A stretch of 64,000 bases of DNA from Yponomeuta sedellus (lineage: Eukaryota > Arthropoda > Insecta > Lepidoptera > Yponomeutidae), in NCBI GenBank assembly GCA_934045075.1, contig OW203726.1, positions 8,454,860 through 8,518,859 of the forward strand, in the 5' to 3' direction. Shown here piece after piece: positions 54,604 through 64,000 of this stretch. The notes under the pieces are model-generated. The model ran no database searches. It saw nothing but the letters and a program-made list of their open reading frames with translations, and was not told the origin of the DNA. The number at the start of each line of letters is the position of its first letter. Position 1 is the first letter of the stretch. Both the position numbers and the translations under genes were made by a program.

Positions 54604-57194
54604 CTACATCAAAATATGTACAAAAACTATAAGTTGGTCTTGTGTTTCCAAGATCTTATTGACAGCATTTCCAGTCACGATTAAGCATTCGGCTTTACTA
54701 AAAATGAACTTAACATCTTGATTGTCTTTCATATGGATTGGTTCACCGATGTAACTGTGACCCAGGCGCTTATCCTCTCTTGCAATCGTGATCTAAATAT
54801 GACATTAAGCAATAGAATTCATCGTCATTATTATCAGGTTAGACTAAGGTGGTTACAAAGGATGTGTGGAGGATGTTCCACAGATCGGTAAACGGACCTG
54901 GATATTTTACGAATCAATTGGACAAACATGGGAAAAATTTTGTCTGAGAAATTTAACAGATAGAGCAGACTATATTATTTAAACTTTTAGTTATTTATGT
55001 TATATTACGAAAAAAATACTTATGATTCATTTAATATGTATATTTTTGAAAAGTAAAGTCTATTACTAATAGTTTTTCTTGAATATTGCATCAAGTCTTT
55101 ATTGAATGCTGAGACGTAAATAGAAAAAAAATTAATCATCAGAAAAACAATAATTGATGATCGTTACATTAACAATACTCACACTATAATTATGGCTTAT
55201 ATCAGCCACTTTACAAATCCATAATACTAAAGCATCTTTGGAACTAAACTTGTGAGTTCCTGATAATTTCGTTGTAGACGCGTTTATGCAATATTTTGCT
55301 CCCATCAAAAATAAAGGCGGTTCTTCCTTACTCAACTTGTTCTGGGTTTTTAGGGAAAAAACGGCAAAACATCTGGATTTTCTTGATATTTGCGAGACTT
55401 TTAAATGAATTTCAGTGCTAGCACCACTGCTTATTGGGATTCTCGGTATTTTGGAGTGATCAAAATAAAAATGGAGAGACACTGACTCCATTGCTATAAT
55501 TTTCCCGCATTCAGTTATGGGACATATTATTGGTCTGAAAATAGTTTAAATAAGGTATCAGAAGTTTAAATTAGTTACTTTCAACGTTTGACTTGGCGAT
55601 CTAAGAAAGATCGATAACCTTTGTACCAATGTGACATCTTCACTTTTATCGGCATCCTTTTCTTCGTATTTATGAGTCTTGGAAGTTGCATCGTCTTGTT
55701 CATCTTCAATATCGGAATAACTCTCCTTGAAGTTAACATTTTTATATTTTACTTCAGTTATATAGCCTCCAACCTGTTGAAGATGACAATCCAATTATTA
55801 ACCTTTAACATCCTTAAACTATATTTGATGCGCATTTGTGTTTCACGATTTGCATAGTGCCTAGAGGTAACTTAAACTGGATTATGTGAAATGACTATTC
55901 ATACGTTATACCTAGTGGGACACATTTTTTAGATAGTACCCTTCTCGAGGATCCCTATCATCCTATCAAGAAAAACAACGTTAATATGGTGGGGACGACT
56001 AATTCGCACCACTCTATTTATTTTGCCACAAACCGGCAATACATTATAATTATGTCAACGGATTTGTAAAATGTGACACATGCGGACGTACGTTTACTGC
56101 AAAGTTTGCTTACGTCAGCCACACTCGGGCACATCAAAGAAGCCTGACGAAGCCACAACAGTCGCCGTGGCCGGATCGGAATGGACGACATCATCATCAT
56201 ATATTTTCCCACAAATTAAAACCTCAATTAGTCTAGTGAAGGGGCTACTCGGCGCTAACTAGTGATATAAATTAAAACCTAGGACATTAAAAGTTTTGCC
56301 AAAATGGCCGTTTTTAACGAAAATTAATTGACAGTCTACCCAGTATCAAGAGTTATTGGTCAATGTTTCTGGTTCTATGCGTTCTATAGTCAATGGTTCT
56401 AGGCTGGATGTTGAAAAAAAACTATCACCATTTTTAAGCCCAAAGGCGTTCACGTTTTGCAAAATGTATTTTAAGAAGATTATGTTTTTTTCCACTGTTC
56501 AGAGCTAGCTAGGACTAGGTCACGCTTTTAATTCTAAGTTAGTTTCTTAAACCTCAAAAGAAAATAATATAGCAATAGAAAAGTACTCTGTGATACCACC
56601 TTAGAAACATCTTTTAGAGAACTTTTCCTGTGATCGCCGCTTGCTAAATCAACATTTCGGTGTCTTGATTTTATAATTAATGAACCATTGCTTCCAGTAT
56701 TTGTATTTCGATCTATAAAGTATTGTAAATTGGTTAATTTCAAACAAGGTTAAACAAGGAGAAACAAAATCTCAATATAAGTCCTAAGAAAAACCTTTTC
56801 CACGGGACAATTCTTTTCAAAATAAAATTTGCTCGTATTGACAAATCGGACCCTGTTATTGAAAAGTGATGTTCAATTGAAATTTTGAATGTTTGAAACT
56901 AAGAATAATATCTAATCTATAAAATCTCGTATCACAGTATTTGTTATTGAACTCCTCCGAAACGGGTTCACCGATTTTTATAATGTTTTATCTGAGAATA
57001 GGTGGTAGACGGATTAATGTGGTAAAATAACGTTTGCGGAGTCCGCGTCTAGTCATATAAGCCTTACAATGGCTAAAATGTTCTCTGTTACCTGTTCTGC
57101 ATCCCTGACAAATATTGTTAATCATAGTACTCATGGAAACGCTTTTGCACACAAGACATGTCAATGAAGACTTCTGCCTCGGTATGTCTGTCAT
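54604..57194 (-). CDS. Zinc-binding protein resembling the DUF4729 family, five exons
   Basis: Read on the minus strand the coding exons are 57194-57092, 56712-56600, 55773-55619, 55534-55183 and 54792-54604. Phases (1, 0, 2, 0) agree, and the total of 912 bases gives 303 residues. The N-terminus has two CxxC pairs (CLVCKSVSMSTMINNICQGC, residues 13-32). A polar, acidic linker follows (YSDIEDEQDDATSKTHK). From about residue 136 there is a C-x4-C...H-x4-H knuckle (CPITECGKIIAMESVSLHF, ending YFDH), then a beta-rich region of about 160 residues (ALVLWICKVADISHNYS, KAECLIVTGNAV). This layout resembles insect DUF4729 proteins, whose role is unknown; the match is from memory. The donor after exon 3 (GTTATC) is weak; the others are good. 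The start is the first Met after a splice acceptor at 57206, so more 5' exons are possible. Confidence 0.72.
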
Positions 57195-57206
57195 AGATTT
57201 CCTCTC

Positions 57207-58734
57207 CTGAAAGGAAAAAATGGAGATCATTTTCAAAAGTGGCCTTATTTTCCGTTGATAATTAGTACAGTTATATACGGTTGCAGAAATTAGTTGAACA
57301 AAGCTAATATAAGGAGTTTGTCTAGGTTTGTCTATTAAAAACGAACAGATAGTTTTTTAACCCTTTTGTTACCTGAGTTTTCAAGAAGAAATCTCTTTGT
57401 AACTACTCAAGACTGTTTTTTGCGTATTTTGTTTTGTTTACCGGCGACCATGCATACATCGTCTATTGAGTATTCATGTTAACATTTTAGGAAATCATCA
57501 TAAGGGCCTCTTAGTCAGGAGGATTTTTATTATTTGTCATTAAATACGGGCATAAGAAACTCGAGGTAAAATTATAGACTACAAAGAGTAGTAAGTATAC
57601 TACTCGTAGATAGTGCTACGTCAAACTCTAAAGAGTTCTCTCTCGTATATATATCCAAGTTTTATTTTTGTATCTTATATACGACCCACTGCAAGGTATA
57701 GGCCTTCTGTCGAAACGAGAGAGTATGGGCTTAAACACCGCGCGTGCCTACTGCGAATTGTAAATTTCCAGCGCTGAGTGAACACCTCAGACAATCAGGT
57801 TCCCTCACGATGATTTCCTTCATATTTAGGGGGTGCTACTACAACTTCACAAAAGTCAAATGTGAGGTCGGCTTTCTACCTCTGTGCTACCACCGTTAGT
57901 GGTATCCAAGCATGATTATGTTAGATAATTGTTCCCGATTGTTATTCAGTGTATGCATGAATGTATTAATGTAAATCCGAGTGCTCCAGTTTCCGTCGGC
58001 AGTGTCAAGATTTATTGGATAGGAATGTACGTGAGTTTCCTTTCAATTGACTCTGTTTTTATGCCGCCGGATCATCTATTTTGTTCCATTTACGAAATAA
58101 TACACAATCTTGATGATGCAAATAATATCTGTCAGGACTGGTATCTGCCTACTCCTCTGTGATACAGGCGTGAGTGTATCTTTTGTTTGTTTTTTACTCA
58201 AACTTCTACCTCAGTTTAATTTTATATTATATTAAATTGTATTGCACACGAAACAACATTACATTACATGAGAAAAAAACATGTACAAAGGCAAGCTTCT
58301 CTGTGAAAGAGATTTTTTCCAGCAAACTTATTATTTCTTATTTCCTGACATTTGTATTATTTTGTAAGTTTGTAATTTTTTTTGGTGTAACACCACTTTG
58401 ATTGCAAAATTGAACGGGTACACTTTGTCCAAAAATTCAAGTTTAATCGAAAATTAAGATCATTTGCTACCTTTGATTAAGCACAATATTTTTTTTAATG
58501 AAATGACTGTACTTTTATTTTTATAATGCTTGTATACACGTGCAAGAAATTAACTAATACAGACATAAAGTCTAAGCAAAACCTTCCCCTTTAATTTCTA
58601 CACGTTTTGGACAAAGTATAATGTCCGATTAAAAGATTGTAGGGATAGGAAAACTTCGTAAAAATCCAGTGAAAATTACTTTAATGAAGTTGTTAGTTCT
58701 TTAGAGAAGGTAAAATGCCCCTCCGTCTTCGGAA
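57207..58734. other. Upstream flank of the minus-strand gene, no other gene seen
   Basis: Several small ORFs but no conserved motif. TAGATAG/CTCTACG-type short inverted motifs occur near 57600 and again at 59240-59330 and 59560. Confidence 0.35.
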
Positions 58735-58800
58735 CCCTATGCGGCGCGTGGCACGACACGCTCTTGGCCGTTTTGTTCGAACCTACGGTTTCGCTTAGAA
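58735..58800 (-). repeat. Fragment resembling the end of the GGGTTCCGTACC repeat
   Basis: GGAACCCTATGCGGCGCG, with ACACGCTCTTGGCCGTTTTG, fits a diverged right end of the family. Confidence 0.4.
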
Positions 58801-58841
58801 GTTCGAGTCTACTAGAAGTGGCTAACATATATGTTACTGGG

Positions 58842-58985
58842 AGATAAGATAAGAATATTCTTTATTGTACACCAGGAAAAAACAAACATAAAATCATCAA
58901 AAATACGGATACAGTATAATTTACGGCCTTATTGCTTAGAGCAATTTTTTCCAGACTACCTACGATGGAGAATTGCTGAAGGAAA
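58842..58985 (-). repeat. LINE-tail-like repeat
   Basis: Same family as 52318-52445: GATAAGATAAGAATATTCTT, GCCTTATTGCTTAGAGCAAT and ACTACCTACGATGGAGA. Confidence 0.7.
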
Positions 58986-60115
58986 AGTGAGATGGGAGTG
59001 TAAAATTGTGTCTTTGGTTGATGTGATTGGACATGCAATTTCAATATTAGACTCACCAAATTTGTATTTTTTTGCATTGCAGAGGTAAATCACTGGTAAA
59101 TATATCTAAAATAATTGCTCATACAAGCAGATGAAGTTATTGCTGATAGCAAAACTAGAAAAAAACTCTTTTTGTTCTTTGAAAAAAAGCAAAGATATTG
59201 ACAGCACAGATTAAAAAGACGAATGATAGACAAAAAATATAGTGTCAAAAACGTAGATAGAGGTGAGATAGAGTAGAACTACCTCGTAGATAGATTTACT
59301 CCCTCTACGAACTACCTCTACGGTCAAAAATGACCCTGATTCGTGCGTGATCTGTGATCTTTCTATCTTTTCTAGCATTGCACAAGAAGGTTCATTACTA
59401 TTATCATAGACTTTTTGGTCTATGCTATTATTAAGGAAAAGGCTGTTTCTTTAATCTGTGGTTTTTTTTTAATACTGTGGTTATTAGAGAAGTCATATGC
59501 TCATCACGGATGTACAGATGTACCTACATCCGTGATACTCATTTAGAGTGGCTTAACCGTAGATAGAGTAGTTTTACTCCCTCTACGGGCTTAACTATGC
59601 GCACCGCACCTAATCTGACTCCTGAGTGATTCCAATTTCTCTAAGTCTTTCAAATTTCATTCTAAATTGACATTTAGACGATGGAAATTGTTCAGAATTT
59701 GGTACCAACGTGTAATACTAGTATATAGGTAGATCTTAGACACGTAGTAGCTTATGAAGTCTGGATTAATAACTTAAGGTTACTGAATTGATGAATGACT
59801 AACAAAATAAACTAAGGTCCCTCCAGCAGCGAGTTGCGCGGTTTAAATGTGAAAAGTGACCCTTTCCAATACCTACATTAATTATCAAAATCTGACGGTT
59901 TAGCGCCACAAAACGGATGCATATGGGCTGCAAGTATCTTGGAAAGGAGGTATCTGAGAACCACAGAACATAAAAAAAGAGTAGAAGTCGTAAGTGGGCG
60001 GTGCCCGCGTGCCTCACATTAGCAATGTATTGCCTATGCGTAGTCGGTGACAGTTTTGTTGACTTCAGTTGCCGTGCGCTTCTAGTAAAGAAAAAATGGT
60101 GAAAACTTGATTAAA

Positions 60116-60195
60116 ATGCCTTGTTGTGCTGTGTTAGAGAGCAAAAATAAAAGTTGGGGACCAAAATATACCGATCATGCCGTAACATTTCATCT
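60116..60195 (+). CDS. Possible first exon of a THAP-domain gene or a THAP relic
   Basis: ATG at 60116 opens MPCCAVLESKNKSWGPKYTD and HAVTFH, then a GTAAGA donor at 60196. This is how insect THAP proteins start (Met-Pro-x-Cys, LysAsnLys, ThrPheHis), and an intron at this place is common. The second zinc Cys seems to be Ser (VLES where VLSC is expected). I could not find the following exon within the next 3.8 kb. It may be a relic, or the rest may lie off the window. Confidence 0.4.
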
Positions 60196-60485
60196 GTAAG
60201 ATGTGTTTCATTGTATTTTTAATTAAATTTGTAATGACATGAACACGGAAACCAATCAAAAAATGAGAAAGTGAAACCACCTTTATTTACTGGTAATAAA
60301 GTTAAATTTTCATCGAATAACGTGTACATTCTCTAGAAGTTTCTGTCAAAATTTGAATTCTACTCAATTACGGATGGGGGCACACATGATAAATATCTAT
60401 CGATAATTTATTGTATATGACGTAGTAGTCATACATACTTAACGTTACTTAGGTATTGTAAATTCCAATTCGTCTAAGTAGGTAA

Positions 60486-60618
60486 TAGTACATTACACAA
60501 CTAGGGTGGTAATACAAAGAAAGGCCGAGATCGCAGAAGTTTGCGGCCCGAGCTGCAAGCGAGGGACGTAAATATGCGATCGAGAGCTTTCTTTATTACC
60601 TCCCGTGTTGTGTACATC
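60486..60618. mobile_element. Foldback/MITE-like element
   Basis: The left end (TACATTACACAACTAGGGTG, GTAATACAAAGAAAG) pairs with the right end (CTTTCTTTATTACCTCCCGT, GTTGTGTAC). The interior has CGCAGAAGTTTGCGG and GATCGAGAGC palindromic pieces. No ORF. Confidence 0.55.
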
Positions 60619-61608
60619 TTTTTATGTCCACACTTGGCCAGAAAGCGGCTTGTTCCGTACGCGCAGCGTGCGGGAAAAGCCACTTTATTGCCAGGTGTGG
60701 CATAAAATAATTATTGTTATTTTATACCTACTTCCTAAGTGCCTTTTCAAATGCTTCCGGTCGCCGTCCGGTGGCCGGGCCGGGTAAAGTAGTAATGTAC
60801 GAGCTCTTGTCGCCGGCTGGTTGTTGTGCATGTGAAAACTGTCATTGGAGCACAGCTAGATCGCGATATAGAACTTTTTCTTCACCAGTTTATCAGTGAC
60901 TGAAATATCTAAGAAACTATCAAAGTAATTTTAATCAAATACAACAGAAAACCGTGGCAATGATACAACAACCCTCTCGGAATCAAAACAATTTGGAAGT
61001 GAGTTTTCGTTTAGTTTTCCTAAGAAACCGAATACGAAAGTAAAATGGATGGCAGCGATAGGAAGGCAAAATTGGTTACAAACGACTTCGATCAAAACGA
61101 AACGATTCAGAGCATTTTCATGAACACTTCATAATAACTAAAAAAGGCGGAAGGTGGCACTTATGCAGCAATACCAGAAAAAAATGTGCTTCACTTCCAG
61201 GTTAGACTCTTGCGTATAATTGAAATATATTAGTACCATCATCAATAAAATTAGTATAACGCATGAAACATGGCGTACAGATAGGCAAAGATCTGAATTG
61301 AGTCGTAGAATACGTGATATTTCCCGTGTTATATTTTGTAACGCCCGCGAAGCAGTGGGTTAAAGGTAGATTTAAATAAGAGAACATTTTAACATATGAA
61401 ATCTACCACATTGTTTTCTTTGTGCATCTATTTACCCTATTAGTGTTGAATCTTTATTGCACAAAAAGATAATGTGAAAAAGATGCATTTTCTACCAGTC
61501 AACCCGCAGGCAAAAAAGAAATAGCTAAAAATTCTTCTAAGTATCAGTATTCGTATTCGGCCATTAATGTGCTAAACTGTTTGTACGGGTATCATTAAAA
61601 TAGGATTA
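60619..61608. other. Intergenic DNA, nothing recognised
   Basis: A GC-richer patch (60755-60830) stands out, but no motif or splice-linked exon was found. Confidence 0.35.
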
Positions 61609-61996
61609 CGGGACGGGACGGGACGGGACGGGACGGGACGGGACGGGACGGGACGGGACGGGACGGGACGGGACGGGACGGGACGGGACGGGACGGGACG
61701 GGACGGGACGGGACGGGACGGGACGGGACGGGACGGGACGGGACGGGACGGGACGGGACGGGACGGGACGGGACGGGACGGGACGGGACGGGACGGGACG
61801 GGACGGGACGGGACGGGACGGGACGGGACGGGACGGGACGGGACGGGACGGGACGGGACGGGACGGGACGGGACGGGACGGGACGGGACGGGACGGGACG
61901 GGACGGGACGGGACGGGACGGGACGGGACGGGACGGGACGGGACGGGACGGGACGGGACGGGACGGGACGGGTCGGGACGGGACGGGACGGGACGG
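61609..61996. repeat. GGGAC pentanucleotide array, about 77 units
   Basis: Nearly perfect ACGGG/GGGAC units with one A-to-T change at about 61973. The right edge decays stepwise (GGGGC, AGGGC, AGAAC, AGAAT, AAAAT) into AGAAAATATTTATTTGTCTT, which looks like a retroelement tail. The long minus-strand reading frame through it is an artefact of the 5-base unit. Confidence 0.97.
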
Positions 61997-63892
61997 GGCA
62001 GGGCAGAACAGAATAGAATAAAATAGAAAATATTTATTTGTCTTGAAACGAAGTAAGGCACAATAATCACTCGGCTGAACGAATCTTCACAAAATATATG
62101 GCTGTACATCCACCAAGAAGGTATCGCAAGGCAATTCACCAAATAGAGGTGACGAGAAATGCACATGAAATAAAATGTGTGTTAAGTAGAAATTGGGTCG
62201 ATCCACATTACTGAGCTAATGCTGCACGAAAACACTCCGGTAAGTGGTTATTACGAATAATTGTATAATAGCAGAACCAGTGCATTATATTATTACAACC
62301 GCAGTGATTAGATAGGTGTATCGCCCCGCAAAAACTGATAACTTGCGGGACATACCGTGCACGAACTCAATAAACGGTACTTATTTCCACCTAAACGCAG
62401 TGTTTGTACCTTATGATTTAATTTCAGTTGATGTAAGTACAGCGCACTACTGATCAATCTTTAGGTTTTTTTGTAATGTAATGTGACTCGTAGCTCAACT
62501 AAACAGAGTGCATGCAAGCAAATGTTACCGTAATTTGGTAGTACCCTTATTTTCTCTAGGCTAGTGCTGTCAACTTCTTCTATAGCCTTCATTTGATTTT
62601 TTGCTCAATCATCGTAACAACGACTATATATATTTCGTCGTCGTACTAAGCTTTAGTTAGGGTGTAAACAAGATTAGGTTTGTTTACATATGGATTTCAA
62701 AAAATACTATCAAAGTAAGAAAATTGACAATAGCCATTAGTATTTCTTGGATCAATGAAACAAATCCATAACCTAGGACGAGAACACAACACGATAGAGA
62801 GTATTGCCTCCCGTATTGGAACCTTGTCAGTGAACTGATTGCTTACATATAGACCTAAGCTAAATGAAATTAAACATACAATGAAGATACACAAATAGAT
62901 TGGAAATATACATAATAACAATATTTATATACCTACTCTTAAAAAAAATTAATAAGAGCGATTTTAGTTAACATAGGAAACATAACATCAATAACTGTTG
63001 CAGAGATAACTTTTATATTTCAGAATTTGAATATTGCACGTTTAGAGTTAAATTTGCAGTGGAAGGTTATCAATTAGCGTGCTGTCCCAGTACATCAACT
63101 TAATTATTACTCTATGCTGTACATAAGAGCTCGGAGCGTAGAGCTAAAGTTATGTAAAAGGTGATTCTTTCAGAATTTTTAGGAAGCGATATTTTATAGT
63201 TATATTTCCTGTTGATACATTTATAAGCCTATTAAGACGCCCATTGGATCACTAGTTTAAGTGTCTGCGCGCGCAACAGCCGGTGCGAGGCATGCGTTTG
63301 CGCAACACTTCTCGCGTATTAGTGACATATTGTAGCGTAATAAGTTAACGCTTTTCTGCACCCATTACGTTTGCGTAGCCCCGTTTAATTCAATTGTCTT
63401 AATGTACCTTTGTTCCGTTTTGTACGGAGACGGTGATGTTTTCTTGACGTATGCTAATCGGGGATTTTCCGTACAATGTAAATATATACTTTAGCTTCCA
63501 TTTGTTATGTAATCATTGTCTTACATACCACTTTGAGGTTTAGAGAGTAAAAGATCAGAAATTTTATAAGTCCTGAGTTTCTATTAAATGACCAATAAAA
63601 ACTGAGCATGTTTTTAACAACCCGTCGTAATATTACTGATAAGTCTCTTCGCTAGACTCTATTGTAGGTCTACCGGGAGTTCATCAATACAATGACGAAT
63701 TTATTGATGCATCAAATTATGAAATGTCTTCTGAACAGCCGTGCCTTTTGTTTTCTGTTTAAAAATAATTCACACTATATTAGAAGGTTTCAACGTGTTT
63801 TAGCATGATGCTGACAAACCTTATTAACTGGTTTGTATTCGGCTATCAATTAAGGTTTATTTGCGCCAAATCACTGAAGATGTAACGTTACG
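61997..63892. other. Intergenic DNA, no gene seen
   Basis: 62013-62060 may be a retroelement 3' end (AGAATAAAATAG, then AAATATTTATTTG). The rest is AT-rich with no conserved frame. Confidence 0.4.
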
Positions 63893-64000
63893 TTACCAAC
63901 CCTTGTATGTCCCCACTGCTGGGCCACGGGTCTCTTCCTGCATCAAAAGAAGGTTAGGCCATACTCCACCACGGGGGCCAAGTCCGGGTTGGTGGAGGAT
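63893..64000 (+). repeat. Dispersed repeat CCCACTGCTGGGGCACGGG, cut by the window end
   Basis: Starts CCAACCCTTGTATGTCCCC and continues to GGTTGGTGGAGGAT, like 24360-24470. Confidence 0.8.

Noticed and set aside
55132..55182. Reading the fourth exon of the minus-strand gene through to a stop at 55132
   Set aside because: A strong GTGAGT donor at 55182-55177 joins in phase to an exon at 54792-54604 that completes the domain and is followed by AATAAA, so the longer gene is preferred.
57929..58401. Two plus-strand frames of 75-77 codons
   Set aside because: No motif, no signal peptide, no exon partners; expected by chance in AT-rich DNA.
61606..62166. Minus-strand frame coding a long Arg-Pro-Val-Pro-Ser repeat
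   Set aside because: A 5-base repeat without stop codons keeps all frames open; there is no start context, splice support or conserved flank.
1..64000. CRISPR arrays, operons or bacterial insertion sequences
   Set aside because: No spaced short repeats or prokaryotic gene organisation; introns and poly-A elements mark a eukaryotic genome.

Overview
The window looks like nuclear DNA of an insect, most likely a moth or butterfly (Lepidoptera). Visible support: intron-rich genes with GT-AG splicing, two cuticular proteins with Rebers-Riddiford chitin-binding domains plus a diverged relative, two mariner copies, several families of tRNA-headed SINEs, RTE-type LINE tails ending in GAT repeats, and an abundant GGGTTCCGTACC repeat that I recognise from lepidopteran genomes. 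The species cannot be told from the sequence.

Left end (1-11416). This is a nested retrotransposon. A Ty3/gypsy-type LTR element has a tRNA-Lys primer site, one open gag-protease-RT-RNase H frame, no integrase, and a polypurine tract. Each of its two LTRs is interrupted at the same nucleotide by a nearly identical Jockey-like LINE. The right-hand LINE (6095-11136) is full length with intact ORF1 and ORF2 and is bracketed by a 14-bp duplication, GCAGAGATTCATTC. The left-hand LINE enters the window mid-ORF2 and carries an extra tandem copy of its 3' UTR and poly-A. The insertion point lies on the LTR's own transcription start, about 30 bases after a TATA box.

Middle (11417-31000). I find no host gene here. 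The stretch holds MITEs with terminal inverted repeats, a decayed mariner (19864-21167), SINEs, recurring unclassified repeats, a LINE tail, a perfect 21-bp hairpin and TA/CATA microsatellites.

Gene region (31000-57200). Three genes were assembled on the plus strand from ORFs plus splice sites whose phases agree at every junction: an RR-2 cuticular protein (31089-37062, 5 exons, 128 aa), a second R&R cuticular protein (46417-51020, 4 exons, 178 aa), and a diverged secreted relative of the second gene (53273-54453, 3 exons, 200 aa) that keeps its intron phases but lost half the chitin-binding motif. A fourth gene on the minus strand (57194-54604, 5 exons, 303 aa) encodes a zinc-binding protein resembling the DUF4729 family and converges tail to tail with the third. 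Between them lie a mariner with TA target duplications (40819-42105), a THAP-domain pseudogene, RTE remnants, and a 192-bp inverted copy of the last exon of the first cuticle gene. A perfect 64-bp palindrome follows the second.

Right end (57200-64000). Apart from a THAP-like first exon at 60116 this is repeats: a foldback element, LINE 3' ends, about 380 bp of a GGGAC pentamer array, and the start of another dispersed repeat at the window edge.

The cuticle genes would be secreted by epidermal cells into the chitin matrix. The transposons act only for themselves, and the nested LTR/LINE unit is the most unusual structure here.
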